Assembly: GCA_023701205.1 (NCBI GenBank)
Contig: JAMPXJ010000027.1
Location: 1-64,000, forward strand
Source of the DNA: Oligoflexia bacterium
GTDB lineage: Bacteria; Bdellovibrionota; UBA1018
Direction: 5' to 3'
Length of the DNA: 64,000 nt
The notes under the pieces were generated by a model. That model did no database searches, had not been told where the DNA came from, and worked only from the letters and a program-made list of their open reading frames with translations. Each line of letters starts with the position of its first letter. Position 1 is the stretch's first letter. The translations under genes and the position numbers were made by a program. This document shows positions 51,954 through 60,283 of the stretch, piece after piece.

Positions 51954-52355
51954 ATGAAAACGTTCAAAGCCGGCGACCGCGCCACGCTCGAGATTCGCAT
52001 CAGTGACGAAATGGTCCGGGGGTTTGCCGAGCTCACGGGAGATCGCAATCCCGTTCATCTCGATGCCGCTTACGCGGCGACCACTCCTTTCAAGAAGCGC
52101 ATCGCGCACGGTATGCTCTCCGCCTCGCTCATCTCACGCATGATCGCGAGCGACCTGCCCGGCCCGGGCACGATCTATCTCGGGCAGACAATCAAGTTCC
52201 GCAAGCCGGTTTTCGTGGATGAAACGATCCGGCTCACGCTGACGGTCACCGCGATCCGCGAGGACAAGAACATCCTCACCCTGAGCACGATCTGCGAGCG
52301 CCTCGATGGCGAGGTTGTCCTCGAAGGCGAAGCGACGGTGCTGGCGCCGCGCTGA
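51954..52355 (+). CDS. phaJ: MaoC-like (R)-specific enoyl-CoA hydratase
   Basis: A 133-aa hot-dog-fold enzyme. The hydratase-2 motif is intact: FAELTGDRNPVHLDAAYAA near residue 27 with Asp34 and His39 as catalytic pair, then AHGMLSASL. PhaJ converts trans-2-enoyl-CoA to (R)-3-hydroxyacyl-CoA for polyhydroxyalkanoate or side-chain lipid synthesis; no pha genes are in the window. A leaderless start is predicted. Confidence 0.88.
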   Translation: MKTFKAGDRATLEIRISDEMVRGFAELTGDRNPVHLDAAYAATTPFKKRIAHGMLSASLISRMIASDLPGPGTIYLGQTIKFRKPVFVDETIRLTLTVTAIREDKNILTLSTICERLDGEVVLEGEATVLAPR

Positions 52356-52374
52356 GCCTCGACTGGTTCGAGCT

Positions 52375-53094
52375 CTAGCCTCGCGCAAACCAGCACGCCG
52401 GCCGCTCGAGCTCAAGCGCGCCATTGACGAGCGTGTCGAGCCGGCATTGCGCCGAAGGATAATAGTCGGGCCGGGTCTCGATGGTCACGACGACCGCCGG
52501 GTCCGGGCTCTCCCAATCCGTCTCGCCGCGCGCGCCCCAAGCGTGCCTGAGCAACGCCCGCAGGCTCTCCATCGCCTCGAAGGAGCGCGCGCAAAGCGGT
52601 TGCGCGCAGCGCGCCTCGAAGCGTGGCTCGTGCGTTGGCGGCAGCAGCGGCAACACGCGAGGCAGGCAGACCCGGGTCGCGTAATCATCGGCCTGGCCCT
52701 CGACCGAGAGCGGGAACCGCGTGCCATCACTCTTATAAGGCGCTCCGCCGAGACCATGACCCATCTCATGACAGAGAATCAGCGCCGCCCCCTCCCGGGT
52801 CATCTCCGGCAGCGCGGCCATCCCGCCCATGAAGCTGAGCTCATGATGCCGGCGATTGGCGCCCGTTCGCGGATCGCGCGCTTCGTAAGTCGAGTACGAG
52901 GCATGCACCGCCGGGTAAGCGAACCAGTCGAGTCCGGCCAGCGGTGAGTTTACCGCGAGCGTTTCATCGCGCGCGGCAAGTTCGAAGGCATAAGCCGAGC
53001 CGAGCGCGTGAACGACCTCACCCAGCTCCTCTCGCGTGATCGCTGCCAGGGAAACGCTCGTGCAAAGAAACGCCGAGAGAAGTCCGGTGAGCAT
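52375..53094 (-). CDS. exported HExxH metallopeptidase-like protein
   Basis: A 239-aa protein with a signal peptide (MLTGLLSAFLCTSVSLAA). HEMGHGLGG occurs near residue 110, and VEGQADDYATRVCLP about 25 residues further could supply a third ligand (Glu) as in M48-like gluzincins. Several Cys probably form disulphides. The family is known by motif only. It ends 20 bp from the convergent MaoC gene; a small exported gene lies behind it. Confidence 0.7.
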   Translation of the reverse strand: MLTGLLSAFLCTSVSLAAITREELGEVVHALGSAYAFELAARDETLAVNSPLAGLDWFAYPAVHASYSTYEARDPRTGANRRHHELSFMGGMAALPEMTREGAALILCHEMGHGLGGAPYKSDGTRFPLSVEGQADDYATRVCLPRVLPLLPPTHEPRFEARCAQPLCARSFEAMESLRALLRHAWGARGETDWESPDPAVVVTIETRPDYYPSAQCRLDTLVNGALELERPACWFARG

Positions 53095-53106
53095 GTCAGG
53101 CGTTCT

Positions 53107-53403
53107 TCAGTACTTCGCCAGGAAGCCGCAGCTCAGGCGGTTGTAGTTGTCGTCGAGAAACTGATAGCAACTTTCGAAATCAGAAAAAACCACGCCCGGA
53201 GCGACCGCGAACCACTCGCTATCACGATTGTAGCGCTGATTCTTGAGCGGAACGACGCCGCTATTCCCTTTGCTGCAGGTGCAAATGCTTCCGACCGCCC
53301 TGCCTCGGTATTTCGAAAGCCAAGGGCCTTTGTCTGTATGGGCCTGTGCGGCAAGACTGAGTCCAAGAAGCAGGCCGAATGCGACAGTTCGTTTCATGGT
53401 CAT
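53107..53403 (-). CDS. small exported cysteine-containing protein
   Basis: A 98-aa protein with signal peptide MKRTVAFGLLLGLSLAAQA and a mature part of ~75 aa containing four Cys (CTC, C, C). This suits two disulphides. No family is known. It lies 12 bp upstream of the HExxH gene on the same strand, so the two may form an operon. A second ATG 6 nt downstream of the first (MTMKR) is an equal start. Confidence 0.55.
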   Translation of the reverse strand: MTMKRTVAFGLLLGLSLAAQAHTDKGPWLSKYRGRAVGSICTCSKGNSGVVPLKNQRYNRDSEWFAVAPGVVFSDFESCYQFLDDNYNRLSCGFLAKY

Positions 53404-53515
53404 AAAGCTCCCTTTCGATATCGACGTTGACGCAGAGCATTATCACGAGTACCCCAGTAAACAAACTTTTTTAAAATTCCACATGCTTTTCTAGTGTTAA
53501 TGGCGTCATTGTTAC

Positions 53516-53544
53516 TTGACTCTTCTTGTCTTCTATCCTAAAAC
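53516..53544 (+). promoter_or_regulatory. promoter of the barrel-like gene
   Basis: TTGACT (53516-53521), 17-bp spacer, TAAAAC (53539-53544). The transcript would start near 53551 with a ~35-nt leader containing AAGGAG before the ATG at 53586. The surroundings (53440-53550) are AT-rich. Confidence 0.5.
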
Positions 53545-53585
53545 ATCCTCCGCCCGCATGAAGGCTCACCTGTAAGGAGAAAAAG

Positions 53586-54287
53586 ATGCTGAAGCCCAGT
53601 GAAACGAAACGACTCCTAGCTGTGATCGCGCTCTCGGTCGGTCTGCTCTCGGGAGCCGCCCAAGCCTCACTCGTCAGCGGAAGCTCCGAAATTTCCGCCG
53701 CTCCGGTGGTCAGTGCCCGAAGCGCAGGGACCAGCGCACGCTTCGGCCTGGAAATCACCGCCGGAACCTCGGGCTTCGGCACACAACAATTCGAAACCTC
53801 CGCGGGAGGCCTTCCCTTCACCAAGAAGCCGCTCCGTACCCAGTTCGATGTTCATCTCCTTGAATCCATCGGCGTGGTCGGCGTAGGCCCGTCGCTCGAA
53901 TACTACTTCACCGAGGTCGCCGACGGTTACCGCACGGCCGGCGCGGTGCCCGGCGTGACCAAAGCCGTCGCCGTGGGCGCGCAGGCACGCTATCAGGCGC
54001 GCTATTTCGAATGGCAGACATTGGTACCCATGATTTCCTATTCTTTCGAAAAGCTGAACTATCGCCTCAGTGACGGCGCGCGCGGCTGGGCAGATGCAAA
54101 AGGCCTCACCGTGGGCGCCTGGCTTTACCTGAACGCGCTCGATCGCGCGACCGCAGCGTCCTTCCGGCGCGAGCTCGGCGTCTCGCGCACCTACATCACC
54201 TTCGAGCGCCGCACGCTGCTAGGCGCGGACGAGCGCATCGCCCTTTCCGGCAGCAGCTATCAGCTCGGAATGCGCTTCGAGCTCTGA
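53586..54287 (+). CDS. probable outer-membrane or exported beta-rich protein
   Basis: A 233-aa protein with a signal peptide ending near AQAS. From ~residue 50 it alternates polar and hydrophobic residues in strand-like runs (RFGLEITAG, FDVHLLESIGVVGVGPSLEYYF, YRTAGAVPG, SYQLGMRFEL), suiting a small 8-stranded barrel. No name is possible. AAGGAG precedes the ATG by 8 nt. The 3' end overlaps the glycosylase gene by 28 bp. Confidence 0.6.
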   Translation: MLKPSETKRLLAVIALSVGLLSGAAQASLVSGSSEISAAPVVSARSAGTSARFGLEITAGTSGFGTQQFETSAGGLPFTKKPLRTQFDVHLLESIGVVGVGPSLEYYFTEVADGYRTAGAVPGVTKAVAVGAQARYQARYFEWQTLVPMISYSFEKLNYRLSDGARGWADAKGLTVGAWLYLNALDRATAASFRRELGVSRTYITFERRTLLGADERIALSGSSYQLGMRFEL

Positions 54288-54745
54288 CGCGCGCCTTGCG
54301 CGCGCCCTTTATTCGCGCGCTCCCAGCCCGCCACGCCACCTCGGATCGCTTTCATCAGGGGATGCGGCCGCGGCGCTTTCACCGCTTTCAATTTTTCCAA
54401 GCGAGCGGGATCGCGCTGCCTCAGCTTCTCCCGGAGATGAGAGAGCTCGAACGCGAGCTGTCCTCGCGTAACGCTCATCGGTGAGATCCGAACGCGCCCC
54501 CCGCGAAGGATTTTTCCGCGGTCGAACGCATATCCCCTCCCCTCCGCCTCCTCGCAGATCCCCTGCAGATAGGCCCCGATCGCCGCTATCGGATCACGCC
54601 GGGCCCGAAAGCGCTCGAGCTGCGGATGATGGCGATAGCCGCGGGTACGGCCGGCAAGCACCGCCTGCGCGAGCAGAGCTTCGCGCCAAAGCGCGACGAG
54701 CCCCTTGGCATCGAGATATTCCGGATGAAGGGACCAGATTCTCAT
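54260..54745 (-). CDS. pyrimidine dimer DNA glycosylase/endonuclease V
   Basis: A 161-aa protein of the Pyr_excise (T4 DenV-like) family. The characteristic N-terminus MRIWSLHPEYLDAKGLVALWREALLAQAVLAGRT is complete, followed by GYRHHPQLERFR and DPIAAIGAYLQGICEEAEGRGYAFDRGKI. The family removes UV-induced pyrimidine dimers and nicks the abasic site. The C-terminal 40 residues are basic (RPHPLMKAIRGG). It ends in a 28-bp antisense overlap with the barrel gene. Confidence 0.9.
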   Translation of the reverse strand: MRIWSLHPEYLDAKGLVALWREALLAQAVLAGRTRGYRHHPQLERFRARRDPIAAIGAYLQGICEEAEGRGYAFDRGKILRGGRVRISPMSVTRGQLAFELSHLREKLRQRDPARLEKLKAVKAPRPHPLMKAIRGGVAGWERANKGRAQGARQSSKRIPS

Positions 54746-54752
54746 TCAGGGA

Positions 54753-55856
54753 TCAGAAAACCCAGGCGCACTTTTGGCCGTCCACACTCTCAAGATCGGC
54801 AAACAGAAAGCCTCGGCCGAAAACGTCTTTGATCTCGAATCTGACCGAAAAGACTTCCCCTCTCGGATAATCACTCATGAAAAGAGCATGCTCGACATGC
54901 ACCTCGAACGGCTGGTATCCGATTCTGGACAGGCCCACGGGCGAGAGATAACCCTTGGCGTAAACCTTCCGCACTCCCCCGGACTCCCGGCGCTCCCCCA
55001 CCGGATAGGCGTCCACGACATAGCGCCCATGGAGTCGCGCGGCTCCTCGCGATTCCACGTCAGTGATAATGAAACGCCGGAAGGGACGCCCCGCCTTATC
55101 GACCGTCTCGAAGGTAAAGAAGCTCAACGCATCGCCCGGAAGCCTGCTGCTTCCAGGCATCCGGCAACGCAATACGCGCCCCCCTCCCGCGGAACCCATG
55201 TCCCGCGGCAGGAGGCTGTTGACGGTCTCTTCCTCCAGGCAACCCCGCTCCGCAAAAAGGCACCCGACGATCCGGCGCGTGCGCCGCGAGTCGGTTTCCG
55301 GGGTCATCTGGGTCTCGCGAAGCACTTTATAGATGGCCTCATGGACAAGCGCGGCCGCGATGTCTGTGTTGGACCCGAGTCTCGAGAAGAGCTCACGATC
55401 CACGAAAACCGCTTCGGACTCATCCTGATACAGCATCATGCCTTCAAGAGGGCAACCCGGCTTAAGAAACGGATTATGGAGATCCGACGGGGGACTGATC
55501 CTGGTTCCTTGGGGCAGATCCACCATTCCGGCCTGGACCTTGGCTAATGCCTTTTCAACGTCCCCGGCAAAAGGAATATTCAGCGTCCCAAGCCTCTTGA
55601 GAGCCGCCTCGAGCTGTCTTTCGACCGGGAGCGCCGAGCGCTCGATCTTCAGGCCATGAACTCTCTCCGCCTCCCAGAGATCGACGAGCTCCACCTCGAT
55701 CGCTTCGCCCGACGGGCCCCTGCATACGAACGCACCGCCTCCGCCGCTGCTTTCGGCGCCGGAATATGCCGGTTTGATCCCCAAAACCATCATTCCAGCC
55801 AGAAAACCAATGAAAACAACGCATCTTGAAAAGAACGACATATTGCCCCCTCTCAT
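54753..55856 (-). CDS. exported protein of an uncharacterised family
   Basis: A 367-aa protein with a signal peptide (MSFFSRCVVFIGFLAGMMVLG; the ATG at 55841 is an alternative to 55856). The mature start GGGGAFVCR and ELVDLWEAERVHG resemble secreted proteins frequent in Bdellovibrio-like genomes; ALVHEAIYKVLRE near residue 175 repeats in that group. Four or more Cys suggest disulphides. The function is unknown. It is divergent from the TIGR02147 regulator by 92 bp. Confidence 0.65.
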   Translation of the reverse strand: MRGGNMSFFSRCVVFIGFLAGMMVLGIKPAYSGAESSGGGGAFVCRGPSGEAIEVELVDLWEAERVHGLKIERSALPVERQLEAALKRLGTLNIPFAGDVEKALAKVQAGMVDLPQGTRISPPSDLHNPFLKPGCPLEGMMLYQDESEAVFVDRELFSRLGSNTDIAAALVHEAIYKVLRETQMTPETDSRRTRRIVGCLFAERGCLEEETVNSLLPRDMGSAGGGRVLRCRMPGSSRLPGDALSFFTFETVDKAGRPFRRFIITDVESRGAARLHGRYVVDAYPVGERRESGGVRKVYAKGYLSPVGLSRIGYQPFEVHVEHALFMSDYPRGEVFSVRFEIKDVFGRGFLFADLESVDGQKCAWVF

Positions 55857-55911
55857 CCTCCTGCGAGGATGTGGCAGAACGAGCCCGTTTCATAGATCCA
55901 ATTGGTTCAGA

Positions 55912-55941
55912 TTGAAATTGAAATTGTACTTTTAGTATAGA
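55912..55941 (+). promoter_or_regulatory. promoter of the first TIGR02147 gene
   Basis: TTGAAA (55912-55917), then either TAGTAT (55933-55938) or, with an 18-bp spacer, TATAGA (55936-55941). Transcription would begin 1-4 nt before the ATG at 55949. No Shine-Dalgarno. The direct repeat TTGAAATTGAAATTG sits in the -35 area. Confidence 0.5.
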
Positions 55942-55948
55942 TCCAGAC

Positions 55949-56752
55949 ATGGGCCAATCCGTTTTCGGTTTTCGCGGCTATCGGGAATTCCTGGAACAGC
56001 ACCTGGGCAAAAGCGCTCCCCGGGGCCAGCGCCAGCGGCTGGCGAAATTCCTCAAATGCCAGCCGGCATATGTCTCGCGCGTGATGAAAGGCAAGGCGGA
56101 GCTCAGCCTGGAGCAGGCCGAGGCGACCACGCGTTTTCTCCGCCTCTCGGAGCCGGAGTCCCGCTTTTTCCTGCTGCTGGTCCTCCATGATCGCGCCGGC
56201 ACGCCGGGGCTGAGGGCGCGCTTCAAGGATGAGATCGAAAAGGAGCTGAATTCGCGCTCCAGCATCAAGAATCGGATGCGAAGCCCGGAGCTGTCCCCGG
56301 AGGTCTCTCGCCGTTACTACGCCAGCTGGCTCCCATCGCTTCTTCATGTCGCCGCTTCGGTGCCGGAGCTGAGGACCGTCGAGCGCCTCTCCAGCCGCTT
56401 TCGCCTGGATCCCTCCGCGGCCGCGAGCACCCTGGAGTTCCTCGAGGACGCGGGGCTGATCGAGCACGGCCGGAACGGCTATCGCATCACCAACCGTTCG
56501 ATTCACCTCGGAGGAGACTCCGCGCTCGTCACGCAACATCATTCCAACTGGCGCCTCCGCTGCCTCGAGAGCCTCAACCGCGAGCGCCGGAACGACCTGC
56601 ACTACTCCTCCGTCATCTCGTGCAGCTATCGGGACAAGGAGCGCATCCGGGAGCTGATGCTCAACTGCATCGCCGAGATCCGGGCGATCGTGAGAGAGTC
56701 CCCGGAAGAGGAGGTTTTCGCCTACCTTTTCGATTTGTTCGAGATGAGTTGA
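55949..56752 (+). CDS. TIGR02147-family protein (possible regulator) 1
   Basis: A 267-aa protein of the TIGR02147/DUF4423 family. The N-terminus FGFRGYREFLEQHL is followed by a helix-turn-helix-like LAKFLKCQPAYVSRVMKGKAELSLEQ and a second winged-helix-like segment VERLSSRFRLDPSAAASTLEFLEDAGLIE near residues 150-180. It is a likely DNA-binding regulator; the family is common in Fibrobacter and Bdellovibrio-like bacteria with unknown targets. The glutathione peroxidase follows by 21 bp. The paralogue at 57326 lies 574 bp downstream. Confidence 0.85.
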   Translation: MGQSVFGFRGYREFLEQHLGKSAPRGQRQRLAKFLKCQPAYVSRVMKGKAELSLEQAEATTRFLRLSEPESRFFLLLVLHDRAGTPGLRARFKDEIEKELNSRSSIKNRMRSPELSPEVSRRYYASWLPSLLHVAASVPELRTVERLSSRFRLDPSAAASTLEFLEDAGLIEHGRNGYRITNRSIHLGGDSALVTQHHSNWRLRCLESLNRERRNDLHYSSVISCSYRDKERIRELMLNCIAEIRAIVRESPEEEVFAYLFDLFEMS

Positions 56753-56773
56753 CGAGAAAACGGAGGAACCCCG

Positions 56774-57250
56774 ATGAGCCTATATGATTTCGAGGTGAAG
56801 ACGATCGACGGCCGCACGACCACGCTCGGCGATTTCCGCGGCAAGGCGCTGCTGATCGTGAACGTGGCGAGCGAGTGTGGCTTCACGACCCAGTACTCGG
56901 GACTCGAGGAGCTCCAGCGGCGCTTCGGGGCGCGGGGTTTTTCGGTCCTGGGCTTCCCGTGCAACCAGTTCGGAGGGCAGGAGCCCGGGACGGATGCCGA
57001 GGTCAAAAGCTTCTGCGAGACCCGTTTCGGTGTGAGCTTCCCGCTTTTCGCCAAGATCGACGTCAATGGCGCGAACGCCGATCCGCTCTACCGGTTTCTC
57101 AAAGCTCAGCGCAAAGGCCTCCTCAATACCGAGGCGATCAAATGGAATTTCACGAAGTTCCTGATCGATCGCCAGGGCAACGTCATCGCGCGCTTCCCGC
57201 CGCAGAAAACGCCGGAAGAGCTCACCGGCGAGATCGAGAACCTTCTCTAA
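56774..57250 (+). CDS. glutathione peroxidase-like thiol peroxidase
   Basis: A 158-aa cytoplasmic enzyme. VNVASECGFTTQYSGLEEL holds the peroxidatic Cys35; GFPCNQFGGQEPG contains Gln and the resolving-type Cys, and IKWNFTKFL the conserved Trp and Asn. The Cys form usually takes electrons from thioredoxin rather than glutathione. GGAGG precedes the ATG by 7 nt. The two flanking regulators suggest a peroxide-related locus, but this is inference. Confidence 0.95.
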   Translation: MSLYDFEVKTIDGRTTTLGDFRGKALLIVNVASECGFTTQYSGLEELQRRFGARGFSVLGFPCNQFGGQEPGTDAEVKSFCETRFGVSFPLFAKIDVNGANADPLYRFLKAQRKGLLNTEAIKWNFTKFLIDRQGNVIARFPPQKTPEELTGEIENLL

Positions 57251-57290
57251 CAACCGTATTCTTTTGGTATACGAAATCCAGCGACCATAA

Positions 57291-57319
57291 TTTACTAAAT
57301 CCAATATTTCTCATATGAT
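57291..57319 (+). promoter_or_regulatory. promoter of the second TIGR02147 gene, leaderless
   Basis: TTTACT (57291-57296), 17-bp spacer, TATGAT (57314-57319). Transcription would begin at 57326, the A of the ATG. The GGAAA between -10 and ATG is too close to act as a ribosome binding site. Confidence 0.55.
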
Positions 57320-57325
57320 GGAAAC

Positions 57326-58174
57326 ATGAATGAGGTCGCTGCAGCAATAAAGCCGTCAGTTTTTGAATACACCTGTCACCGCGCTTACCTGAAGGCCATT
57401 TATAATTACAAGAAAGCGACTCAGCCCGGCTTCTCGTTCCGGGTCTTCTCCCGGATCGCGGGTTTCAGCTCTCCCAATTTCCTGAAGCTGGTGATGGAAG
57501 GCGAACGGAACCTCTCGAACGATAGCCTCGAGAAACTCCTTCGCGCGCTGAAGCTCACCTCGGAAGAGAGCGTTTTCTTCCGCAACCTCGTGCGACTCAA
57601 CCAGGCCGGAAGCGTCGAAGATCGTAAGCTCTATGCGGAGCAGATCCTCCGTTCGCGGGCCTACCGGAAGCTGAAGCCCTTGAATCAGGCGCTCTATGAG
57701 TACTGCGCCAAGTGGTACCACATCCCGATCCGCGAGATGGTGACCCTCTCCGGCTTCATAGCGGACCCAGAATGGATCGCGCGGGCGCTCGAGCCCCCGA
57801 TCAGCACCGCCGAAGCCCGCTCCGCGCTGGAAACGCTCTTTGCACTCGGAATGCTTCGCAAGGAAGAGGGCGGCCGGATCTCCCAGGCCGAATCTATAGT
57901 CTCATCGGGAGACGAGGTATCGAGCGCGTCCGTCGGCCAGTATCACCAGAAGATGATCTCGATGGGCGCCGAAGCCATCGATCGCTTTCCTTCGGGCGAG
58001 CGCGATATCTCCTCGCTCACCCTGAGCCTCTCCGAGAGCGGCGCCGGCCGGGTCAAAGCGCTCATCCAGCGCTTTCGAAAAGAGCTCCTGGCCCTCGCGG
58101 ACGCCGAAGAGGACCCCACCCGCGTTTATCAGCTCAACTTCCAGATCTTCCCGATCTCAAGGAGAACCCCTTGA
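57326..58174 (+). CDS. TIGR02147-family protein (possible regulator) 2
   Basis: A 282-aa paralogue of the protein at 55949. It shows the family start VFEYTCHRAYLKAIYNYKK, the helix-turn-helix region FSRIAGFSSPNFLKLVMEGERNLSNDSLEKLLRAL (around residues 35-75), and the winged-helix segment near 150-180. It overlaps the next lipoprotein gene by 4 bp (TTGA) so both are translated together; the family often controls exported-protein genes next to it. Confidence 0.85.
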   Translation: MNEVAAAIKPSVFEYTCHRAYLKAIYNYKKATQPGFSFRVFSRIAGFSSPNFLKLVMEGERNLSNDSLEKLLRALKLTSEESVFFRNLVRLNQAGSVEDRKLYAEQILRSRAYRKLKPLNQALYEYCAKWYHIPIREMVTLSGFIADPEWIARALEPPISTAEARSALETLFALGMLRKEEGGRISQAESIVSSGDEVSSASVGQYHQKMISMGAEAIDRFPSGERDISSLTLSLSESGAGRVKALIQRFRKELLALADAEEDPTRVYQLNFQIFPISRRTP

Positions 58175-58635
58175 AAGCCAAACTGCTCGCCGCATGCGCC
58201 TTGCTCGGCCTTCTCTCGTGGGGCTGCGGAACGGAGATCGGCAATCCTTCGAATGCCGACCCCGCGGCTGCGAATTTCTCCGGAACCCGCGCCGAAGCCC
58301 TTCTCAACGCCCTCTGCTCGAAGCTGAACGAATGCTTCCCCGCGCTCTCCTTCAATGACTGCCGAGCCGGCATTCTTGCCTCGACGACGATCGACACGGA
58401 GCTGGGACTTCCCGCGAATTACGGGGCCTATCAAACGGTCGTGAATGCGGAGAGCGCGTCCGCGCTCACCGCCTCGGCCTCCGCGGCCAACGCCTGCGTT
58501 GCCGCAGTCGCGGCGCTCGCCTGCGCGGATCCGCTGGTGACCTCGGCCTATAACGGATCGACCCCAACCGACTTCTCCAACATCGCCAATCTGCTGCCAG
58601 GCGGGAACGGGTCCTGCCCGGAAGTCTATCGATGA
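58171..58635 (+). CDS. small lipoprotein with TEIGNP motif
   Basis: A 154-aa lipoprotein starting at TTG 58171, with AAGGAG 6 nt upstream. The lipobox is LLSWGC at Cys19; the mature N-terminus CGTEIGNPS is a motif shared by lipoproteins in Bdellovibrio-like and myxobacterial genomes. The remaining sequence is Ala-rich with four to six Cys. It overlaps the TIGR02147 stop by 4 bp and precedes the beta-propeller lipoprotein by 25 bp; the three form one operon. Confidence 0.7.
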   Translation: MKAKLLAACALLGLLSWGCGTEIGNPSNADPAAANFSGTRAEALLNALCSKLNECFPALSFNDCRAGILASTTIDTELGLPANYGAYQTVVNAESASALTASASAANACVAAVAALACADPLVTSAYNGSTPTDFSNIANLLPGGNGSCPEVYR

Positions 58636-58660
58636 ACTGAAAACCGAAAGGAGTCTTCGT

Positions 58661-60283
58661 ATGTTGCGCTATGGCTTGGTCGCCCTCGTGGCGGCAGGGG
58701 CACTCTCGTGCTCTCGAATCCAGGAGATCTGTCCCAACGCGCCTGAAACCTACGTTTCAGCCAGCCTCTCTTTCCTCCCTGAGCCAGAGCCCCCCGTGCT
58801 CGATCCGCAGAAGGGATGCGCGCAGCTTCAAGATTGGTTCTCCCGGAGCGCTCTGCCCGAGCTCGGAGCGGGCCCAGTGCCACCGTCCTCGCCCCGGTGC
58901 ACCTTCGCCTCGCCGGCCAGTCCGCCTACTCTCGCTGCCGAAAACAGCCCGCGTTTCACGGACACGAACAACCAGATTCCGGGCGTCGAGGAACCCGATT
59001 TCTACAAGACCGACGGCCAGCTCCTCTTCAAGATCGCCGGGAGCTCCTTGCAGATCCTGAGAATCTGGCCGAAGAGCCAGGCCGGACTCCTCGCCAGCCT
59101 AGCCATCGAATCCAATGCAAGCCGCCTCTTGCTCGATAGCGAACGCAATGAGCTCATCGTGATCGGAAAGCCTCGGTCACGCGAGTACGCATTCCAGATC
59201 GACGTCTATGACGTGTCGAAACCTGAAGCCCCGGCCTTGAAGCTGCGGAAGCTCTCCAGCGGTGCGATTATCGAAGCCCGAAGGATCGGAAGGGCCCTCG
59301 AGATCGTCGCGAACAATCCGATCTGGAGCCAGGATCGCTCGCTCGATCTCTCCGATTCCTGCGAGCTGGCCCTTTTGCCTGGCGCAGACACTTATGGCAT
59401 CAGCCGCATCAGCACGCTGAACCTCGATTCGGGGAACCTGAGCGAAGTCGCATTTCTGGGCACGTTTTACCGTGCTCGGTTTTCCAAGACCTCCGTTTAC
59501 CTGATCCAGGACAACCGCGTCCATCGCTTTGACCTCGCCGGAACCGATCGCCCACGCTTCATCGCCTCAGGCGAATTCGAAGGTCCGCCTCATTGGAGCC
59601 CCTTCGCCTTTGACGAGAAGGACGGGCAACTCCGGATCGCCACCCAGAAGAAGGTGCTCGTCATGGGGCTCAACGGAAGGACGCTCGAAGTCCTGGGCTC
59701 GACTCCAGAGCTCGCGCCCGGAGAGACGGTCTATGCTTCGCGCTTTCTCGACGATCGCGCCTACGTCGTGACCTTCCGTCAAACGGATCCCCTCTTCATC
59801 ATCGACCTTGCCGATGCGACGCGCCCCCGGGTCACCGGCGAGCTCAAGGTTCCCGGTTACTCGACCTACCTCCACCCGATCTCCGGCGAGCGCCTTCTTG
59901 CGATCGGACGCGATACGGGAGTGAAGGTCTCGCTTTATGACGTCGCCGACCCCGCCCGGCCAAAGGAGCTCTCCACGTTTTCGACCGGAAAATCCGCCTC
60001 CGAGGCCGAGTATAACCACCTGGCGTTCACCTTCTCGAGCTGGGCCTCGACGCTTGCGGTTCCCTATTCCAATGGATCCTGGGATCTCATCGACGTCTCC
60101 GCGGAAGGAGGCCTGAGAAAACTCGCGGAGATCCCGGGCGATCCCACCCCACCCCTCACGGGATGGATGCGAGGGACTTTCATCCACGATTCGCTCCTCC
60201 TGCTCAGCGATGTACAGGTCAGAGGAATCGACACTCGGGATCCGCAGCAGCCGCCGCTGATTATCTCACTACCGAAGGATTGA
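58661..60283 (+). CDS. beta-propeller-domain lipoprotein (PF09826-like)
   Basis: A 540-aa lipoprotein (lipobox ALSC near residue 17). Residues ~85-110 read TDTNNQIPGVEEPDFYKTDG, the motif found at the start of the Beta_propel (PF09826) family, whose archaeal and bacterial members bear a C-terminal beta-propeller. Repeats of strand pairs with DVYDVSKP, IDLADATRP and DVADPARP show successive blades. The role is probably protein or cell-surface binding. GGAG lies 8 nt before the ATG. It ends in a 23-bp antisense overlap. Confidence 0.82.
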   Translation: MLRYGLVALVAAGALSCSRIQEICPNAPETYVSASLSFLPEPEPPVLDPQKGCAQLQDWFSRSALPELGAGPVPPSSPRCTFASPASPPTLAAENSPRFTDTNNQIPGVEEPDFYKTDGQLLFKIAGSSLQILRIWPKSQAGLLASLAIESNASRLLLDSERNELIVIGKPRSREYAFQIDVYDVSKPEAPALKLRKLSSGAIIEARRIGRALEIVANNPIWSQDRSLDLSDSCELALLPGADTYGISRISTLNLDSGNLSEVAFLGTFYRARFSKTSVYLIQDNRVHRFDLAGTDRPRFIASGEFEGPPHWSPFAFDEKDGQLRIATQKKVLVMGLNGRTLEVLGSTPELAPGETVYASRFLDDRAYVVTFRQTDPLFIIDLADATRPRVTGELKVPGYSTYLHPISGERLLAIGRDTGVKVSLYDVADPARPKELSTFSTGKSASEAEYNHLAFTFSSWASTLAVPYSNGSWDLIDVSAEGGLRKLAEIPGDPTPPLTGWMRGTFIHDSLLLLSDVQVRGIDTRDPQQPPLIISLPKD

